A DNA stretch of 64,000 nt from an uncultured Dehalococcoidia bacterium (GCA_951812285.1 OX638292.1:2441001-2505000), one strand, 5' to 3'; counted from the stretch's first letter, positions 24,778 through 34,827 are shown. Made by a program: numbers and translations. The notes: a model not told the origin generated them from the letters alone.

Positions 24778-26124
24778 TTAGCGGCCCGCGCTCTGGCTCG
24801 CCGGGATGGCGGCCTCCCGCCGGTACGCCTCGTCCAGCAGGTCTACGACGTGGCACACGCGCACCTGCAGTCCGGCCTCCCGCGCCCCCAGCGATAGCTG
24901 CACCATGCAACCGGGGTTGGCCGTCGCGATGGTCTCCGCGCCCGTCTCCGCGGCCTCCTCCAGCTTGTGGGTGCGGAGCTGCCCGGACATCTCGCGCTGG
25001 GTCAGTTGGAAGCTGCCCCCCGCGCCGCAGCACCGGTCCGAGTGCGCCATCTCGACCAGCTCCAGCCCCGGCACCGCCGCCATCAGCGTCCGCGGCGCCG
25101 CCGAGATCCGCTGCGCATGCACCAGGTGGCACGAGTCCTGGTACGTCACGCGAAGGGGCTCCGCCTCGCAACGAGGCGGGTCGACGGGCAGCGACGCCAG
25201 GAACTCCGTGATGTCCTGCGTCATCGCCCCGAACCGCTCGGCCTTGGCCGCATACGCGGGGTCGTCGTGGAAGAGGTGCGCCGAGTCCTTCATCGTCGCC
25301 CCGCACCCGGCGGACGCGGAGATGACCACGTCAACGCCCGCCTCCAGGAAGGCGTCGATGTTGCGGCGCGCCATCGCGCGGCCCCCGTCCATGTCGCCGC
25401 CGTGCAGGTTCAGCGACCCGCAGCACCCCTGCGACGCGGGGACGTGCACCTCGCACCCGTTGCGGGTGAGCACGCGCACGGCCGCCTCCATCGTCGGCCC
25501 GTGGAAGAGCGGCATGACGCAGCCCGACAGCAGCCCGACGCGGTGCCGGACGGCCCCCCGCGCGGGGAACACCTGCCCCGTCGCGCGGAACGCCGGCTGC
25601 GAGAGGTCCGGCAGCGACGCCTCCGCCTCGGCCAGCGGCCCCACGAGCCGCAGCACCCGCGTCGCCCGCACCAGCGCCCGCAGCCCGGAGCGCTGGTACA
25701 GCCGCAGCAGCCCCGCGATGGCCCGCATCCGGCCCGGGCTGGGAAGGAGGTGCCCATACGCCAGCCACGCCACAAAGCGTCCCGGCAGCCCGCGCCGTCG
25801 GGGGCGCATCTGCGCCTGCGCCTGCTCGATGAGCCGCCCGTACGGCACGCCCGAGGGGCACGCGGCCTCGCACGCCCGGCACTGGATGCACAGGTCCCAG
25901 TGCTCCACCACGCCCGGCTCGACGCCGGCGCGGCCCTCGAAGACCGCCTTCATCAGCGCGATCCGCCCCCGCGGCGACTCCGTCTCAAGCCCCGTCTCGA
26001 CGTACGTGGGGCACGCGTTCAGGCACAGCCCGCAGTGGACGCACCGGTACAGGTCCTCCTCCTGCGGCGCGTCCGCCCCGATGAACCCTGCCACAATGAC
26101 CTTGCCCCGAACGCCGGTCGCCAC
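24778..26124 (-). CDS. glcF: glycolate oxidase iron-sulfur subunit GlcF
   Basis: 448 residues. Two 4Fe-4S motifs (CVHCGLCLNACPTY and CIQCRACEAACPSGVPYG) then two CCG domains (GCCGSLNLHGGD, and CCGAGGSFQLT). It passes electrons from the flavin subunits to the quinone pool. Directly downstream of glcE, whose stop abuts its start, in the order glcD-glcE-glcF. A further 116 nt separates it from the redox lipoprotein gene. Confidence 0.92.
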   Translation of the reverse strand: MATGVRGKVIVAGFIGADAPQEEDLYRCVHCGLCLNACPTYVETGLETESPRGRIALMKAVFEGRAGVEPGVVEHWDLCIQCRACEAACPSGVPYGRLIEQAQAQMRPRRRGLPGRFVAWLAYGHLLPSPGRMRAIAGLLRLYQRSGLRALVRATRVLRLVGPLAEAEASLPDLSQPAFRATGQVFPARGAVRHRVGLLSGCVMPLFHGPTMEAAVRVLTRNGCEVHVPASQGCCGSLNLHGGDMDGGRAMARRNIDAFLEAGVDVVISASAGCGATMKDSAHLFHDDPAYAAKAERFGAMTQDITEFLASLPVDPPRCEAEPLRVTYQDSCHLVHAQRISAAPRTLMAAVPGLELVEMAHSDRCCGAGGSFQLTQREMSGQLRTHKLEEAAETGAETIATANPGCMVQLSLGAREAGLQVRVCHVVDLLDEAYRREAAIPASQSAGR

Positions 26125-27501
26125 TTACAGTCCTCCCAGGAACCGGCCGGGATTGAGGACGCCCTGCGGGTCGTACTGCTCCTTCAGCCCGCGCATGACC
26201 TCAAACGCGTCGCCGACGGGCCCCCACGGGTCGACGCCGCCGATGGGCGTGGGCGATTCCACCACGACCGTGCCACCAAGCGCCGCTACCCGCTCTCGGA
26301 GCGAGGCAAGGTACGCAACGCGGTCGTCCGGAAGCGCATCGGCGGCCCACGCCGCCCTGACCACGCCCCGCGTCACGCTGAGCGCGGCGGCGGGCGCCGC
26401 ATCGCCGAGGGTTGTCACCGCGTCCACTCCCTGCGACAGCGGCACGGAGATGCGCACGGCAAGGGCGGGCGGGCCGTCGTGCCAGCCAAGGTCGGCGACG
26501 CGGTCTGCCAGCGCCGCGCTCTCCGCGTCCTCCACCCACCCGACGGTGGCGCCGTGGCTCTCGCACGCGGCCGCCCACGCGTCGACGGAGCGGATCACCG
26601 CGGCCGGCCTCCCGCCGACGCGCGCCACAAGGTGCCACGTCCGCTCCTCGGCAGGCTCCACCGGGGCCTCCGGATTGACGGGCTGCACAGCCGCCGCCGA
26701 GATCGGCTCCGGCCGGAGGGACAGTCCCTCGGTGGCTCTGGCCCACGCGGCCTCGTTCAGCAGCTCGACGGAGAGCATCGGCAGACCGATGGACGCCACG
26801 CCCGCGCTCGCGTCAGCCGCAGCCGCGGCGGAGGCGAAGGCCGCGGTGACCGTGGCCTCCTTCAGCGGGGTCGGCACGATCTTGAACGTGGCCTCCGCGA
26901 TGACGCCCAGCGTCCCAAGCCCGCCGACGTGCAGCCGGTCCAGGGCGAAGCCGGTGACGTTCTTGACCACGTTGCCGCCGCTCTTGACCACCGTGCCGTC
27001 GGCCAGCACGGCCCGCATGCCGATGACCATCTCTCGCGGCAGCCCGAAGCCCGTGCCCAGCGGCCCCGCGCTCCCCGCCGCAAGCGTCCCGCCGACCGTC
27101 GCCCGGCCGGGCAGCGGCGGGTCCAGCGGCAGCCACTGCCAGGACCGTTTGAGCGCGGCCTGCAGCGCCCCGACGGTGCAGCCCGCCTGCACGGTCACCG
27201 TGAGGTCGGCCGGCTCGTGCGCGACGATGCGGTCCAGCCCGCGCATGTCCAGCGCCAGGTCGTAGCTCGATGGCGGCGACCCCAGCCCCTGCCGCGTTCC
27301 GCCGCCCCACGGCACGACGGCCGCGCCGAAGCCCGACGCAGCGGCCAGCGCCGCGCTCACCTCCTCGACGGTGGTGGGCAGCGCAACGGCCAGCGGCTCG
27401 ACGCCCGCCAGCGCGTACGGCGCAGTGTCGGCGCCCACGGCGACGCCTGCATCCTGCAGGGCGCGGGCGAGGTCGGCGGCGGTGACGTTAGACAAAGGCA
27501 T
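26125..27501 (-). CDS. glcE: glycolate oxidase FAD-binding subunit GlcE
   Basis: 458 residues (ATG at 27501; one three codons earlier is possible). FAD-binding type 4 domain with VVPWGGGTRQGLG, LPGRATVGGTLAAGSAGPLG and VKSGGNVVKNVTGFALDRL. The C-terminal half is less conserved, as usual for GlcE. It overlaps the glcD 3' end by 14 nt. Confidence 0.9.
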   Translation of the reverse strand: MPLSNVTAADLARALQDAGVAVGADTAPYALAGVEPLAVALPTTVEEVSAALAAASGFGAAVVPWGGGTRQGLGSPPSSYDLALDMRGLDRIVAHEPADLTVTVQAGCTVGALQAALKRSWQWLPLDPPLPGRATVGGTLAAGSAGPLGTGFGLPREMVIGMRAVLADGTVVKSGGNVVKNVTGFALDRLHVGGLGTLGVIAEATFKIVPTPLKEATVTAAFASAAAAADASAGVASIGLPMLSVELLNEAAWARATEGLSLRPEPISAAAVQPVNPEAPVEPAEERTWHLVARVGGRPAAVIRSVDAWAAACESHGATVGWVEDAESAALADRVADLGWHDGPPALAVRISVPLSQGVDAVTTLGDAAPAAALSVTRGVVRAAWAADALPDDRVAYLASLRERVAALGGTVVVESPTPIGGVDPWGPVGDAFEVMRGLKEQYDPQGVLNPGRFLGGL

Positions 27502-28924
27502 CTGCTCCAAGCCGGGCGATTGCCGGGTGTTGCAGGAGCTCCACGCAGGAAGCGCCTGTGGGGAAGACCTTGCCGGGGTTGAAGGTGTCGCCCGCGCCGA
27601 AGGCGGGGTTCAGCCGCGCCATGGCGTCGAGGTCGGCGTCGGAGAAGCAGAGGTCCATGTACTCCTGCTTCTCCAGACCCACGCCGTGCTCGCCGGACAG
27701 CGCGCCGCCCAGGTCGATGCACGTGCGCAGCACCGCGGCACCGGCCTCCTTCGAGCGCCGCAGCTGGTCGCCCACGCGCTCGTCGAAGAGGATGCACGGG
27801 TGCAGGTTGCCGTCGCCCGCATGAAAGACGTTGGCGATGGGCAGCGCGTACTCGCCCGAGATCTCACGGATGCGCCGCAGCGCCTCCAGGATCTTGGTGC
27901 GCGGCACCACGCCGTCAAGGAGGTAGTAGTTGGGCGCCAGCCGTCCCAGCGCGCCGAGGGCAGTCTTGCGCCCGGCCCACAGCCGCTCGCGCAGCGTCGG
28001 GTCCGCCGCCACCCGCACCTCCGTGGCGCCGTTGCGGTAGCACACCTGCTGCACCTCCTCCGACTCCTCGGCGACGGGCTCGCTCAGCCCCTCCACCTCG
28101 ACGAGCAGCACTGCGCCCGCGTCGGGGGGATACCCCGCGTGGATGGCGGGCTCGACGGCCTGGATGGTCAGCCGGTCCATCATCTCGATGGCCGCGGGCA
28201 CGATGCCCGCCCCGACGATGGCCGAGACGGCATTGCTGGCGTCATCCTCGTCCTGGAAGATGGCCAGCATCGTCGTGACGGCCTCGGGCAGCGGCTGCAG
28301 CCGCACGGCGACCTTGGTCGTCACCGCCAGCGTGCCCTCGGAGCCTATGAGCACGCCTCGGAGGTCGTAGCCGGGGAGCTCGTGCCTGCGCCCGCCGACC
28401 CACGCCAGCGAGCCGTCGGCCAGCACGATCTCCATGCCCATGACGTGGTTGGTGGTGACCCCATAGGCGAGGCAGTGGGGCCCGCCCGCGTTCTCGGCCA
28501 CGTTGCCGCCGATGGTGCACGCCTTCTGGCTCGACGGGTCCGGCGCATAGCGCAGCCCGTAGGGCTCGGCGGCCTTGGAGATGTCGATGTTCACGACGCC
28601 CGGCTCCACGATGGCCATCCGCTCCGCAACGTCGATCTCCAGCACGCGGTTCAGGCGCGTCATCGGCATCAGCACGCCCCCGTAGACGGGTATCGCGCCG
28701 CCGCTCAGGCCCGTCCCCGCGCCCCGCGGCACGACGGGCACGCCGTGCCGCCGCGCGATGCCCACAACCTGCGCGGCCTGCGCGGCGCTCCCCGGCACCG
28801 CCACGACGCCCGGCAGCGCGCGCTCGACGGCCCCGTCATACTCGTAGACCAGCAGCTCCTGCGGCCGCGTCAGCACGTAGCGGCTGCCCACCGCCCGCTG
28901 CAACTCCCGGACAAGCGCGTCCAT
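27488..28924 (-). CDS. glcD: glycolate oxidase subunit GlcD
   Basis: 478 residues (ATG at 28924; another three codons upstream). FAD-binding motif VPRGAGTGLSGGAIP, then DPSSQKACTIGGNVAENAGG, and the C-terminal FAD oxidase domain with FHAGDGNLHPCILF and GEHGVGLEK. Oxidises glycolate, perhaps D-lactate, to the 2-oxo acid. First gene of glcDEF, divergent from the DUF3574 gene; the 147-nt gap should carry both promoters. Confidence 0.93.
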   Translation of the reverse strand: MDALVRELQRAVGSRYVLTRPQELLVYEYDGAVERALPGVVAVPGSAAQAAQVVGIARRHGVPVVPRGAGTGLSGGAIPVYGGVLMPMTRLNRVLEIDVAERMAIVEPGVVNIDISKAAEPYGLRYAPDPSSQKACTIGGNVAENAGGPHCLAYGVTTNHVMGMEIVLADGSLAWVGGRRHELPGYDLRGVLIGSEGTLAVTTKVAVRLQPLPEAVTTMLAIFQDEDDASNAVSAIVGAGIVPAAIEMMDRLTIQAVEPAIHAGYPPDAGAVLLVEVEGLSEPVAEESEEVQQVCYRNGATEVRVAADPTLRERLWAGRKTALGALGRLAPNYYLLDGVVPRTKILEALRRIREISGEYALPIANVFHAGDGNLHPCILFDERVGDQLRRSKEAGAAVLRTCIDLGGALSGEHGVGLEKQEYMDLCFSDADLDAMARLNPAFGAGDTFNPGKVFPTGASCVELLQHPAIARLGADAFV

Positions 28925-29071
28925 TGCGCCCACAAGCCTCCCCTATCGAGTGTGCACAGGATAGCAGGGGAGGGGAGGCGGGGGAAGAAACAGGCCAGCA
29001 AGGGGCCACGCTGCGACTGGTGTATAGTGTGCGGGCCGGTCATCCCGCACGTCTCAGAAGGAGGCCCCACC

Positions 29072-29533
29072 ATGCCCCGCATCGCCGCGCTCCTTGCCGT
29101 CGTGCTCACGACGATGCTCGTCGCCACGGCGTGCGCTGCGGAGGAGGATGCGAGCGCGGGACCCGTCTCTGCAGCCGACGAGGGCCCAACCGTCTGCCCG
29201 GAGGGTACCGAGCTCTGGGCCGAGTACCGCCTTTACTTCGGCCGCAACAAGGACGGCCAGGAGGTCGTGAGCGATCGGGAGTGGGCGCTCTTCGTCAGCA
29301 ACGTCGTGACGCCGAACTTCCCCGACGGCCTCACCGTGCTCGACGGGCAGGGCCAGTGGCAGACCATCACGGGCGCTGTGGAGAGCGAGCGTTCCAAGGT
29401 TCTCGTCATCTTCGCCCCGCTCGACAGTGACGCGCCCGAGGGGCTGGCGAGAGTTGCCAACGGGTACAAGTCCCATTTCGACCAGGAGTCGGTGATCCAG
29501 ACGATCGACAGCGCCTGCACGTCCTTCTACTAG
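29072..29533 (+). CDS. DUF3574 lipoprotein
   Basis: 153 residues, ATG with AAGGAGG upstream. Lipobox MLVATAC, then a DUF3574 domain: WAEYRLYFGRNKDGQEVVSD, WALFVSNVVTPNFPDGLTVL, GQGQWQ, ESERSKVLVIFAP. The domain has a ferredoxin-like fold of unknown function and is normally exported. Stops 9 nt before the convergent EEP gene ends. Confidence 0.83.
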   Translation: MPRIAALLAVVLTTMLVATACAAEEDASAGPVSAADEGPTVCPEGTELWAEYRLYFGRNKDGQEVVSDREWALFVSNVVTPNFPDGLTVLDGQGQWQTITGAVESERSKVLVIFAPLDSDAPEGLARVANGYKSHFDQESVIQTIDSACTSFY

Positions 29534-29542
29534 CGGAGCAGT

Positions 29543-31471
29543 CTAGTTGGCGTCCACCACCGTGACCGCGACGGGCAGGTGGTCCGATGCCTGCGTGACC
29601 CTGACAGAGAAGTCTTGCGCGGAAAGGTCGGGCGTCACGAAGATGTAGTCGATGCGCTCGACCAGTTCGTCGGAGGCGTAGGTGTAGCCGGGTTCCGCTC
29701 CTCCCGCCTCCGCGAGGGCGTCCTTGAACCCCGCTTGCAGGATGGCCTGGACTTCGGGCGAGCCCGGCCTGCCATTGAAGTCGCCCAGCAGGACCGTCCG
29801 CTCCTCGTTCTGCCAGCGCTTCAGGATGGCAAAGGTCTGCGGCAGCCGCAGGTCGCTGTCCTCCTCGCCGGAGTGGAAATGCGTCGCGATGACCCGCAGC
29901 CGCTTTCCCAACGACGTGTCGAGCTCAATCCAGAGGAACCCGCGGTTCATGATGAGATCGTCGTTGTTGGGCATGTCGTGGTGCTCGACGCCGAGCACAG
30001 GGTAACGGCTCAGGACGGCGTTGCCCCAGGCAGAGTCCGCCGCCGGGCCCCAGATGTAGGGCATGTCCAGCCGCTGCGAGAGCCACTCGAGTGTGTCCAC
30101 GGAGCCGTTGATCAGCCACCCGCGCGACACCTCCTGCAGGGCGATGACGTCCGGCTCCTCGGCCTCGATGGCCTGGGCCAGCGCCTCCATGTTCAGGTTG
30201 CCGTCCGTGCCGAACCCCTGGTGGATGTTGTAGGTCATGAAGCGTAACGGCAGACTTTGTGCCGGGTCCGGGTTGTGAATCGCCCAGGTCAGCGTGAGGA
30301 CAAGGGGGGCTATCAGCAGCGCCGCAGGGGCCGCAGCGACCCAGACGTCCCACTGCGGCGCCGGCCCCTGCTGCCGCTGCGCTACGAGCGGGGGCACGGC
30401 CACCAGCACGGCCGCGGCAAACAGCGCCGCCGGTTGGCTGACGCCCAGATCGATGTCGTAGCCCGCGTAGTAGATGAAAGCGAGGGCAAGGAAGACCATG
30501 ACGCCAACCGACGCCGTCCACGTCGCGCTCAGCCCCCACGAGTCGCGGGGCATGGGCCCTCCGCCAACGGTCTTCGCCACGAGGGACACCGCCGCCAGGT
30601 GCCCAAACAGCATCGCGAGGGCCGACTCCCAGCCGGTCCGTTCCCAGTACACGGCCGCAACCAGCACAGCTCCTGCCACGACAATGGCGGGCCACGGGAC
30701 GCGCCGACTCATGAGCCACGCCGCCCCAACCAGCCCGACCGCGTTGCCCCCGACGATCCACGCAAGGACGGCGGGCTGATGCCAGCCGGTGAGCGCCGTC
30801 TGTTGCGCGACGTTCTGGAACAGGAGCAGCTCGAGGAACAGGAAGGGGCCTATCGCCAGCAGCGGCAGCGCCCCCCACAAGCTAGGTTCCGTCGGCGAGT
30901 CTTCAACACTTCCCCTGAGGGCCTCGCGTTGAACGCAGGCCAACAGCGCGAGCGGCAGGCCTATCCCGACGAGGCCCACCCACGCGCCGGCCTGCCACGA
31001 TGCGTCCACCGTAGCGAGCCCGCCCTTGACCGCCGTGTCGAGCGCGAGCCCCAGCAGCAGGCCGTAGCGCCAGTGGCCCCCTCCCGACGTCGACGCCGTG
31101 TCCACGAGTCCCTTTGCGAGCGGGATGACCGGCAGGAAGGCAATGACGCCGACCGCGGAGAGCACGAGGTCTATCTGCGGCTCGGTAACGCTCTGCTCCG
31201 CCAGCCGCGCCAGCGCCATGACGATGATCGCGCCCAGCAGCGTCCGCCGCGGCCCGAAGAGCCGCACAGCGACAGGCGTCAGGAACACCGTCCCGAAGAC
31301 GAGGAACGCCAGCCCGCCGAGGCTGACAGTGCTGAACTCCCGGACCTCTCGGAGGTAGAAGACGATGCCCGTGATGAAGAGACGGACAAGCTGCACCCCC
31401 ACCGCGAAGGTGAGGGCTACAAACACAATGTCAAGGAGGCCATTGAATCGGAAGGCAGCCTTCATTGGCAT
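29543..31471 (-). CDS. polytopic membrane protein fused to EEP hydrolase domain
   Basis: 642 residues. The first ~400 contain about ten hydrophobic segments resembling a transporter half; the last ~240 are an endonuclease/exonuclease/phosphatase domain: RFMTYNIHQGFG, VIALQEVSRG (metal Glu), THFHSG, LLGDFNGRPGS and ASDHLPV (catalytic Asp-His). Soluble members cut DNA, phospholipid head groups or sphingomyelin. The catalytic domain would lie at the membrane surface, which favours a lipid or extracellular substrate. Confidence 0.82.
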   Translation of the reverse strand: MPMKAAFRFNGLLDIVFVALTFAVGVQLVRLFITGIVFYLREVREFSTVSLGGLAFLVFGTVFLTPVAVRLFGPRRTLLGAIIVMALARLAEQSVTEPQIDLVLSAVGVIAFLPVIPLAKGLVDTASTSGGGHWRYGLLLGLALDTAVKGGLATVDASWQAGAWVGLVGIGLPLALLACVQREALRGSVEDSPTEPSLWGALPLLAIGPFLFLELLLFQNVAQQTALTGWHQPAVLAWIVGGNAVGLVGAAWLMSRRVPWPAIVVAGAVLVAAVYWERTGWESALAMLFGHLAAVSLVAKTVGGGPMPRDSWGLSATWTASVGVMVFLALAFIYYAGYDIDLGVSQPAALFAAAVLVAVPPLVAQRQQGPAPQWDVWVAAAPAALLIAPLVLTLTWAIHNPDPAQSLPLRFMTYNIHQGFGTDGNLNMEALAQAIEAEEPDVIALQEVSRGWLINGSVDTLEWLSQRLDMPYIWGPAADSAWGNAVLSRYPVLGVEHHDMPNNDDLIMNRGFLWIELDTSLGKRLRVIATHFHSGEEDSDLRLPQTFAILKRWQNEERTVLLGDFNGRPGSPEVQAILQAGFKDALAEAGGAEPGYTYASDELVERIDYIFVTPDLSAQDFSVRVTQASDHLPVAVTVVDAN

Positions 31472-31751
31472 CGCCTCTCAGGCGTCCCTGCGCTTATGCG
31501 CTCTATTAATCGCACCAAATCTGAGGACCTCTCACTGTTGTTGTCCTGCGCAACCCCTACATCCTAAACCCAATGCCCAAGAGTTTTGTACCACTTCAGG
31601 GACAATTACAAGTAACAAGGTAAGAAATTGAGACTGGCAATAGTTGTTTTGAGTCATCCCTGACGCCGGACAATTTTACGCCGGATGACACCAATTGCCC
31701 AATACGTGTGCTGCGTTGCGATCGGCCTGTGAACCAGACCCGTGGCCGCCG

Positions 31752-32903
31752 TTAGATGAGACGCGCTCGGGGCTCCAGGCCCAGGTAGAACTGCCCGACG
31801 GTCTGGTAGTGCTCCAGCCGGCCCTGGATCTGCTGCGTGATGGCATGGGCGTCCTGGAACTTGCGCTGGATGGGGCTGGTTTCGAAGATGGCCGTCGCGC
31901 CGAAGACGCCGTAGGCGATGTCGACCACCTCGGACGCCTGACGGATGGCATGCGTACTGGCGAGCCGCAGGTTGACGCGGTTCTCCATCGAGACGACGTT
32001 GTCTTCCACGGCGCTGCGCCACAGCGTCGCCGCCTTCTCGTTCAGGAACGCGGCGGCCGCGCCCCACAGCGCCTCTGCGCGCCCGATGTCGCCCTGCACG
32101 GCGGGCTGGTCGCGCAGCAGCGTCTGCTCCTGCGGCGTCTTCCGCAGCGCGGCCTCCTTCGCCAGGTCGAGCGCCGAGCGGGCGACGCCCAGCGCCACGT
32201 TCCCGAACCCCGAGCCGAAGAACAGCCCCCGCGGGATCAGGTAGAGCGGCCCCGGTTCGTTGGGCCCCCGCGACTCGACGTACGAGCGGTGGGCGGGCAC
32301 GAAGAGGTCTCTAGTCTCGAAGCTGAAGCTGCCCGTTCCGCGCAGCCCGTTCACCTGCCAGGAGTCGAAGAAGGTGACCTGCTCCTTGGGGATGATGAAG
32401 GTCATGGTGTTGGCGTCCGCGACGCGGCTGATGGCCACGGCCCAGTTGGCCTGCGGCGACCCGCTGCTGAAGTTCCACCGCCCCGTCAGCGAGTACCCGC
32501 CCTCGACCACCTCCACCTGCGCGAACTGCGGCGGGCCGTTGCACAGCACGGCGCGCGGGTCGGTCCAGACCTCCTCCGCCAGCGCCCGCGGCATGAGCGA
32601 CGCCATGGTGCCGAGGATGTTGTTCTGGTTGAAGCACCAGCCCGTGCTGCCGTCGGCCGCCGCGATGGCCCGCACCATCCGCAGGTAGTCAAGGTAGTCG
32701 ACCTCGCCGCCGCCGAGAGAACGGGGCACCAGCAGCCGGAAGAGGCCCTCGTCGATCATGTCGCCGGCGATGTCCACCGGGATGCGCCGCTGCCGCTCGA
32801 TCTCGTCCGACGCCTCGGCTATGCGCGCGACGATGCTCTCGAACGCGGGGTCACCCACGCGGAGGGCATCGCGCTGAACGCCTGTTGGCACCGAGTCCGC
32901 CAT
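31752..32903 (-). CDS. group D flavin monooxygenase (acyl-CoA dehydrogenase fold)
   Basis: 383 residues from the ATG at 32903 (GGAAGG 6-7 nt upstream). The fold is acyl-CoA dehydrogenase-like, but GSTGWCFNQNNILGTMAS, LTGRWNFSSGSPQANWAV and the C-terminal HAITQQIQGRLEHYQTVG match the two-component hydroxylases (HsaA/DszC relatives) that use FMNH2 or FADH2 from a separate reductase. The catalytic Glu of dehydrogenases is missing as expected. Aromatic or sulfur substrates are typical; no reductase is adjacent. The 31472-31751 gap has only a weak GTCATCC...GGATGAC inverted repeat. Confidence 0.8.
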   Translation of the reverse strand: MADSVPTGVQRDALRVGDPAFESIVARIAEASDEIERQRRIPVDIAGDMIDEGLFRLLVPRSLGGGEVDYLDYLRMVRAIAAADGSTGWCFNQNNILGTMASLMPRALAEEVWTDPRAVLCNGPPQFAQVEVVEGGYSLTGRWNFSSGSPQANWAVAISRVADANTMTFIIPKEQVTFFDSWQVNGLRGTGSFSFETRDLFVPAHRSYVESRGPNEPGPLYLIPRGLFFGSGFGNVALGVARSALDLAKEAALRKTPQEQTLLRDQPAVQGDIGRAEALWGAAAAFLNEKAATLWRSAVEDNVVSMENRVNLRLASTHAIRQASEVVDIAYGVFGATAIFETSPIQRKFQDAHAITQQIQGRLEHYQTVGQFYLGLEPRARLI

Positions 32904-32986
32904 TGCCATCCTTCCAGGGCCCAAAGTCCGGGAGTCGTGAGACACGGCGCATTCTACCGCAGAATGGAAGTGTTGGGGCCGCCGAA

Positions 32987-34084
32987 CTACCGCGCCAGCA
33001 GCTCCGCGCACGCCAGGTCCGCAATCGCCGCGTCGAAGCGCGCGAGGGAGTTGTGGAGGTACGTGGTGGCCCGCTCGCCCTCGTACTCGCAGTAACCGCC
33101 GGTGACGATCCAGAAGACGGCGACCTCCATCATGGACAGCCGGTAGTCCTCCACGCACTCCTCGAAATTGTACCCGCTGACCCCGTTCTCCAGCAGCGTC
33201 TCATGGTACGTGCGGAGAAGGCCCATCTCCTCGGCCCGCCGTTGCTGCGTCGGGAACGCCTCGCTGATGAACGCCGCGACATCGTACGCGCCCCTGCCGC
33301 TCGCGCAGAACTCCCAGTCAAAGACCACGATCGGCGGCGAGCCCTTCGCCGTCGGGAAGAAGCAGTTGTCCAGCCGGTAGTCGCCGTGGAGCAGGGTTTG
33401 CGGCGTCCTCGAGAGCCTCGCCTTGATGGCGGAAATCTCATCCCCCAGCCTGTCGCCAAGGTCCCGCAACCCCCGGGGCATGCCTTCGCCGGCCTTGTCG
33501 ATGAACGACTGCCACGAGTCCGCGTAGATCTCCTTGTACACGCTGGCCTCGGTCTCCTTCGGCGGCAACCAGTCCAGCGCATCCAGCCGAGGGCTGTCCC
33601 ACCATGAGGCGTGGAACCTCGCGAGTTGCACGATGGCCAGCTGCGCCTCGGCGAGCGTGCACCCCGCCACGCTGTCGCCCTGTCGTGCGTCGCTCATGTC
33701 TTCGAGGAGGAGGGCCGTGTTGCCCGTCGCCGGGTCCGTCCCGCTGAAGTAGCTGCGAGGGGTTTCCAGGTAGCCCGCGGAAACTGCCTGCTGGTAGAAC
33801 AGCACCTCGCGCAGGTTCTGCCGCAGCCGGTCGAAGAACGTCCGCATGAGCGGGTCGCTCGACGGCAACTTCAGGATGACGGTGCGCGGCAGGCCGCCCG
33901 CGTCTGCGTCGTAGTCGAGCCGCAGCCGGTAGAGCTGGCTCATGAACCCCTTGCCCTCGGCGATCGCATCCGCCGAATACCCGGTCACCGCAGGGCTTCC
34001 CGCGGCGCCGGAGTCGCGGAGGGCGGCGTTCAGCCAGGAGGGGGTTACCTCCAGCAGGTCTCTCGGTATGAACATTCCAGTCAT
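32987..34084 (-). CDS. aminoglycoside-phosphotransferase/EcKinase-like kinase
   Basis: 365 residues. Kinase-like signatures: VILKLPSSD (ATP-binding Lys), LLHGDYRLDNCFF (catalytic loop HGDxxxxN) and IVVFDWEFCASGRGAYDVA (metal Asp). The pattern is closer to ecdysteroid-kinase/CHK-type small-molecule kinases than to true resistance enzymes. Substrate unknown; the neighbouring catabolic genes suggest an alcohol or xenobiotic. Confidence 0.8.
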   Translation of the reverse strand: MTGMFIPRDLLEVTPSWLNAALRDSGAAGSPAVTGYSADAIAEGKGFMSQLYRLRLDYDADAGGLPRTVILKLPSSDPLMRTFFDRLRQNLREVLFYQQAVSAGYLETPRSYFSGTDPATGNTALLLEDMSDARQGDSVAGCTLAEAQLAIVQLARFHASWWDSPRLDALDWLPPKETEASVYKEIYADSWQSFIDKAGEGMPRGLRDLGDRLGDEISAIKARLSRTPQTLLHGDYRLDNCFFPTAKGSPPIVVFDWEFCASGRGAYDVAAFISEAFPTQQRRAEEMGLLRTYHETLLENGVSGYNFEECVEDYRLSMMEVAVFWIVTGGYCEYEGERATTYLHNSLARFDAAIADLACAELLAR

Positions 34085-34134
34085 GGCAGTGCTGTGAACT
34101 CCAACTAGGTTTTGGGAGACGGGCGCCGCTCCTG

Positions 34135-34827
34135 TCAGCCGCTCTTGCGTGCGTACAGGAGGCAGTGGTTGGCAGGCTTGGTGTCCGCAAAGTACATGAC
34201 GCCGCCGAGTTTGCCATGCTCGGCCGGAATCACGTGCAATCCCAATTCGCTCAGCCGCTCAAGCACCTCGTCCGCGCCGTAGAGATGGAAGGATCTGTCC
34301 GCGCTATAGTCCCTGTCGTAGAGTGTGGCGATTCCCTTTCCGACCTTGAAAACGAGCTGCAATACCCCGCCCGGCCGCAGCACTCTCGCGAACTCCGGCA
34401 GCGTGCGGCCCATGACGATGTCCGGCTCGATGTGCTGGATGACCGCATTGCAGATGAGGAAGTCGAAGGAGGCGTCAGGGTGGTTTATCGGCTCGCGGAG
34501 GTCTGCGACGGACACCCTCCGCGCGATCTCCGGGTGCAGCCTCCTTGCCTCCTCGATGTTCTCCTCAATGGCGTCGACGCCGTAGATGTCGTACCCCGCC
34601 TGCCAGAAGAGGAAGACGTCGCGGGCGCCTGCGCCGCACCCCGCGTCCAGCCCGCGAGACCCGACCGGAGCGAGCTCCTGCATGCGCTCCATGACATCAG
34701 CGTCTCCCCTGAGGGCCGGATGGGAGACGTTGCTGTAGACCGACTGAATGTACTTGTGGCTCACCTCAGCGTACCGCTGCGCGTGGCGTCTATAGAAGGA
34801 CTCGGAGTAGTCGATGCGTTGACCCAT
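34135..34827 (-). CDS. class I SAM-dependent methyltransferase
   Basis: 230 residues. Motif I GLDAGCGAGARDVFL, acidic ribose-binding VDAIEENIEEARR, motif II LICNAVIQHIEPD and motif III LRPGGVLQLVFK. Methyltransferase type 11/25 fold; acceptor unknown. It starts 30 nt after the SDR stop at 34857 and may share its message. Confidence 0.85.
   Translation of the reverse strand: MGQRIDYSESFYRRHAQRYAEVSHKYIQSVYSNVSHPALRGDADVMERMQELAPVGSRGLDAGCGAGARDVFLFWQAGYDIYGVDAIEENIEEARRLHPEIARRVSVADLREPINHPDASFDFLICNAVIQHIEPDIVMGRTLPEFARVLRPGGVLQLVFKVGKGIATLYDRDYSADRSFHLYGADEVLERLSELGLHVIPAEHGKLGGVMYFADTKPANHCLLYARKSG

Noticed and set aside
24967..27582. Long plus-strand frame opposite glcF and glcE
   Set aside because: Product is Arg/Pro/His-rich; glcEF on the other strand have all family motifs.
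32987..34084. Aminoglycoside resistance gene
   Set aside because: Only the generic kinase motifs match; the pattern is closer to broad small-molecule kinases and the context is catabolic.
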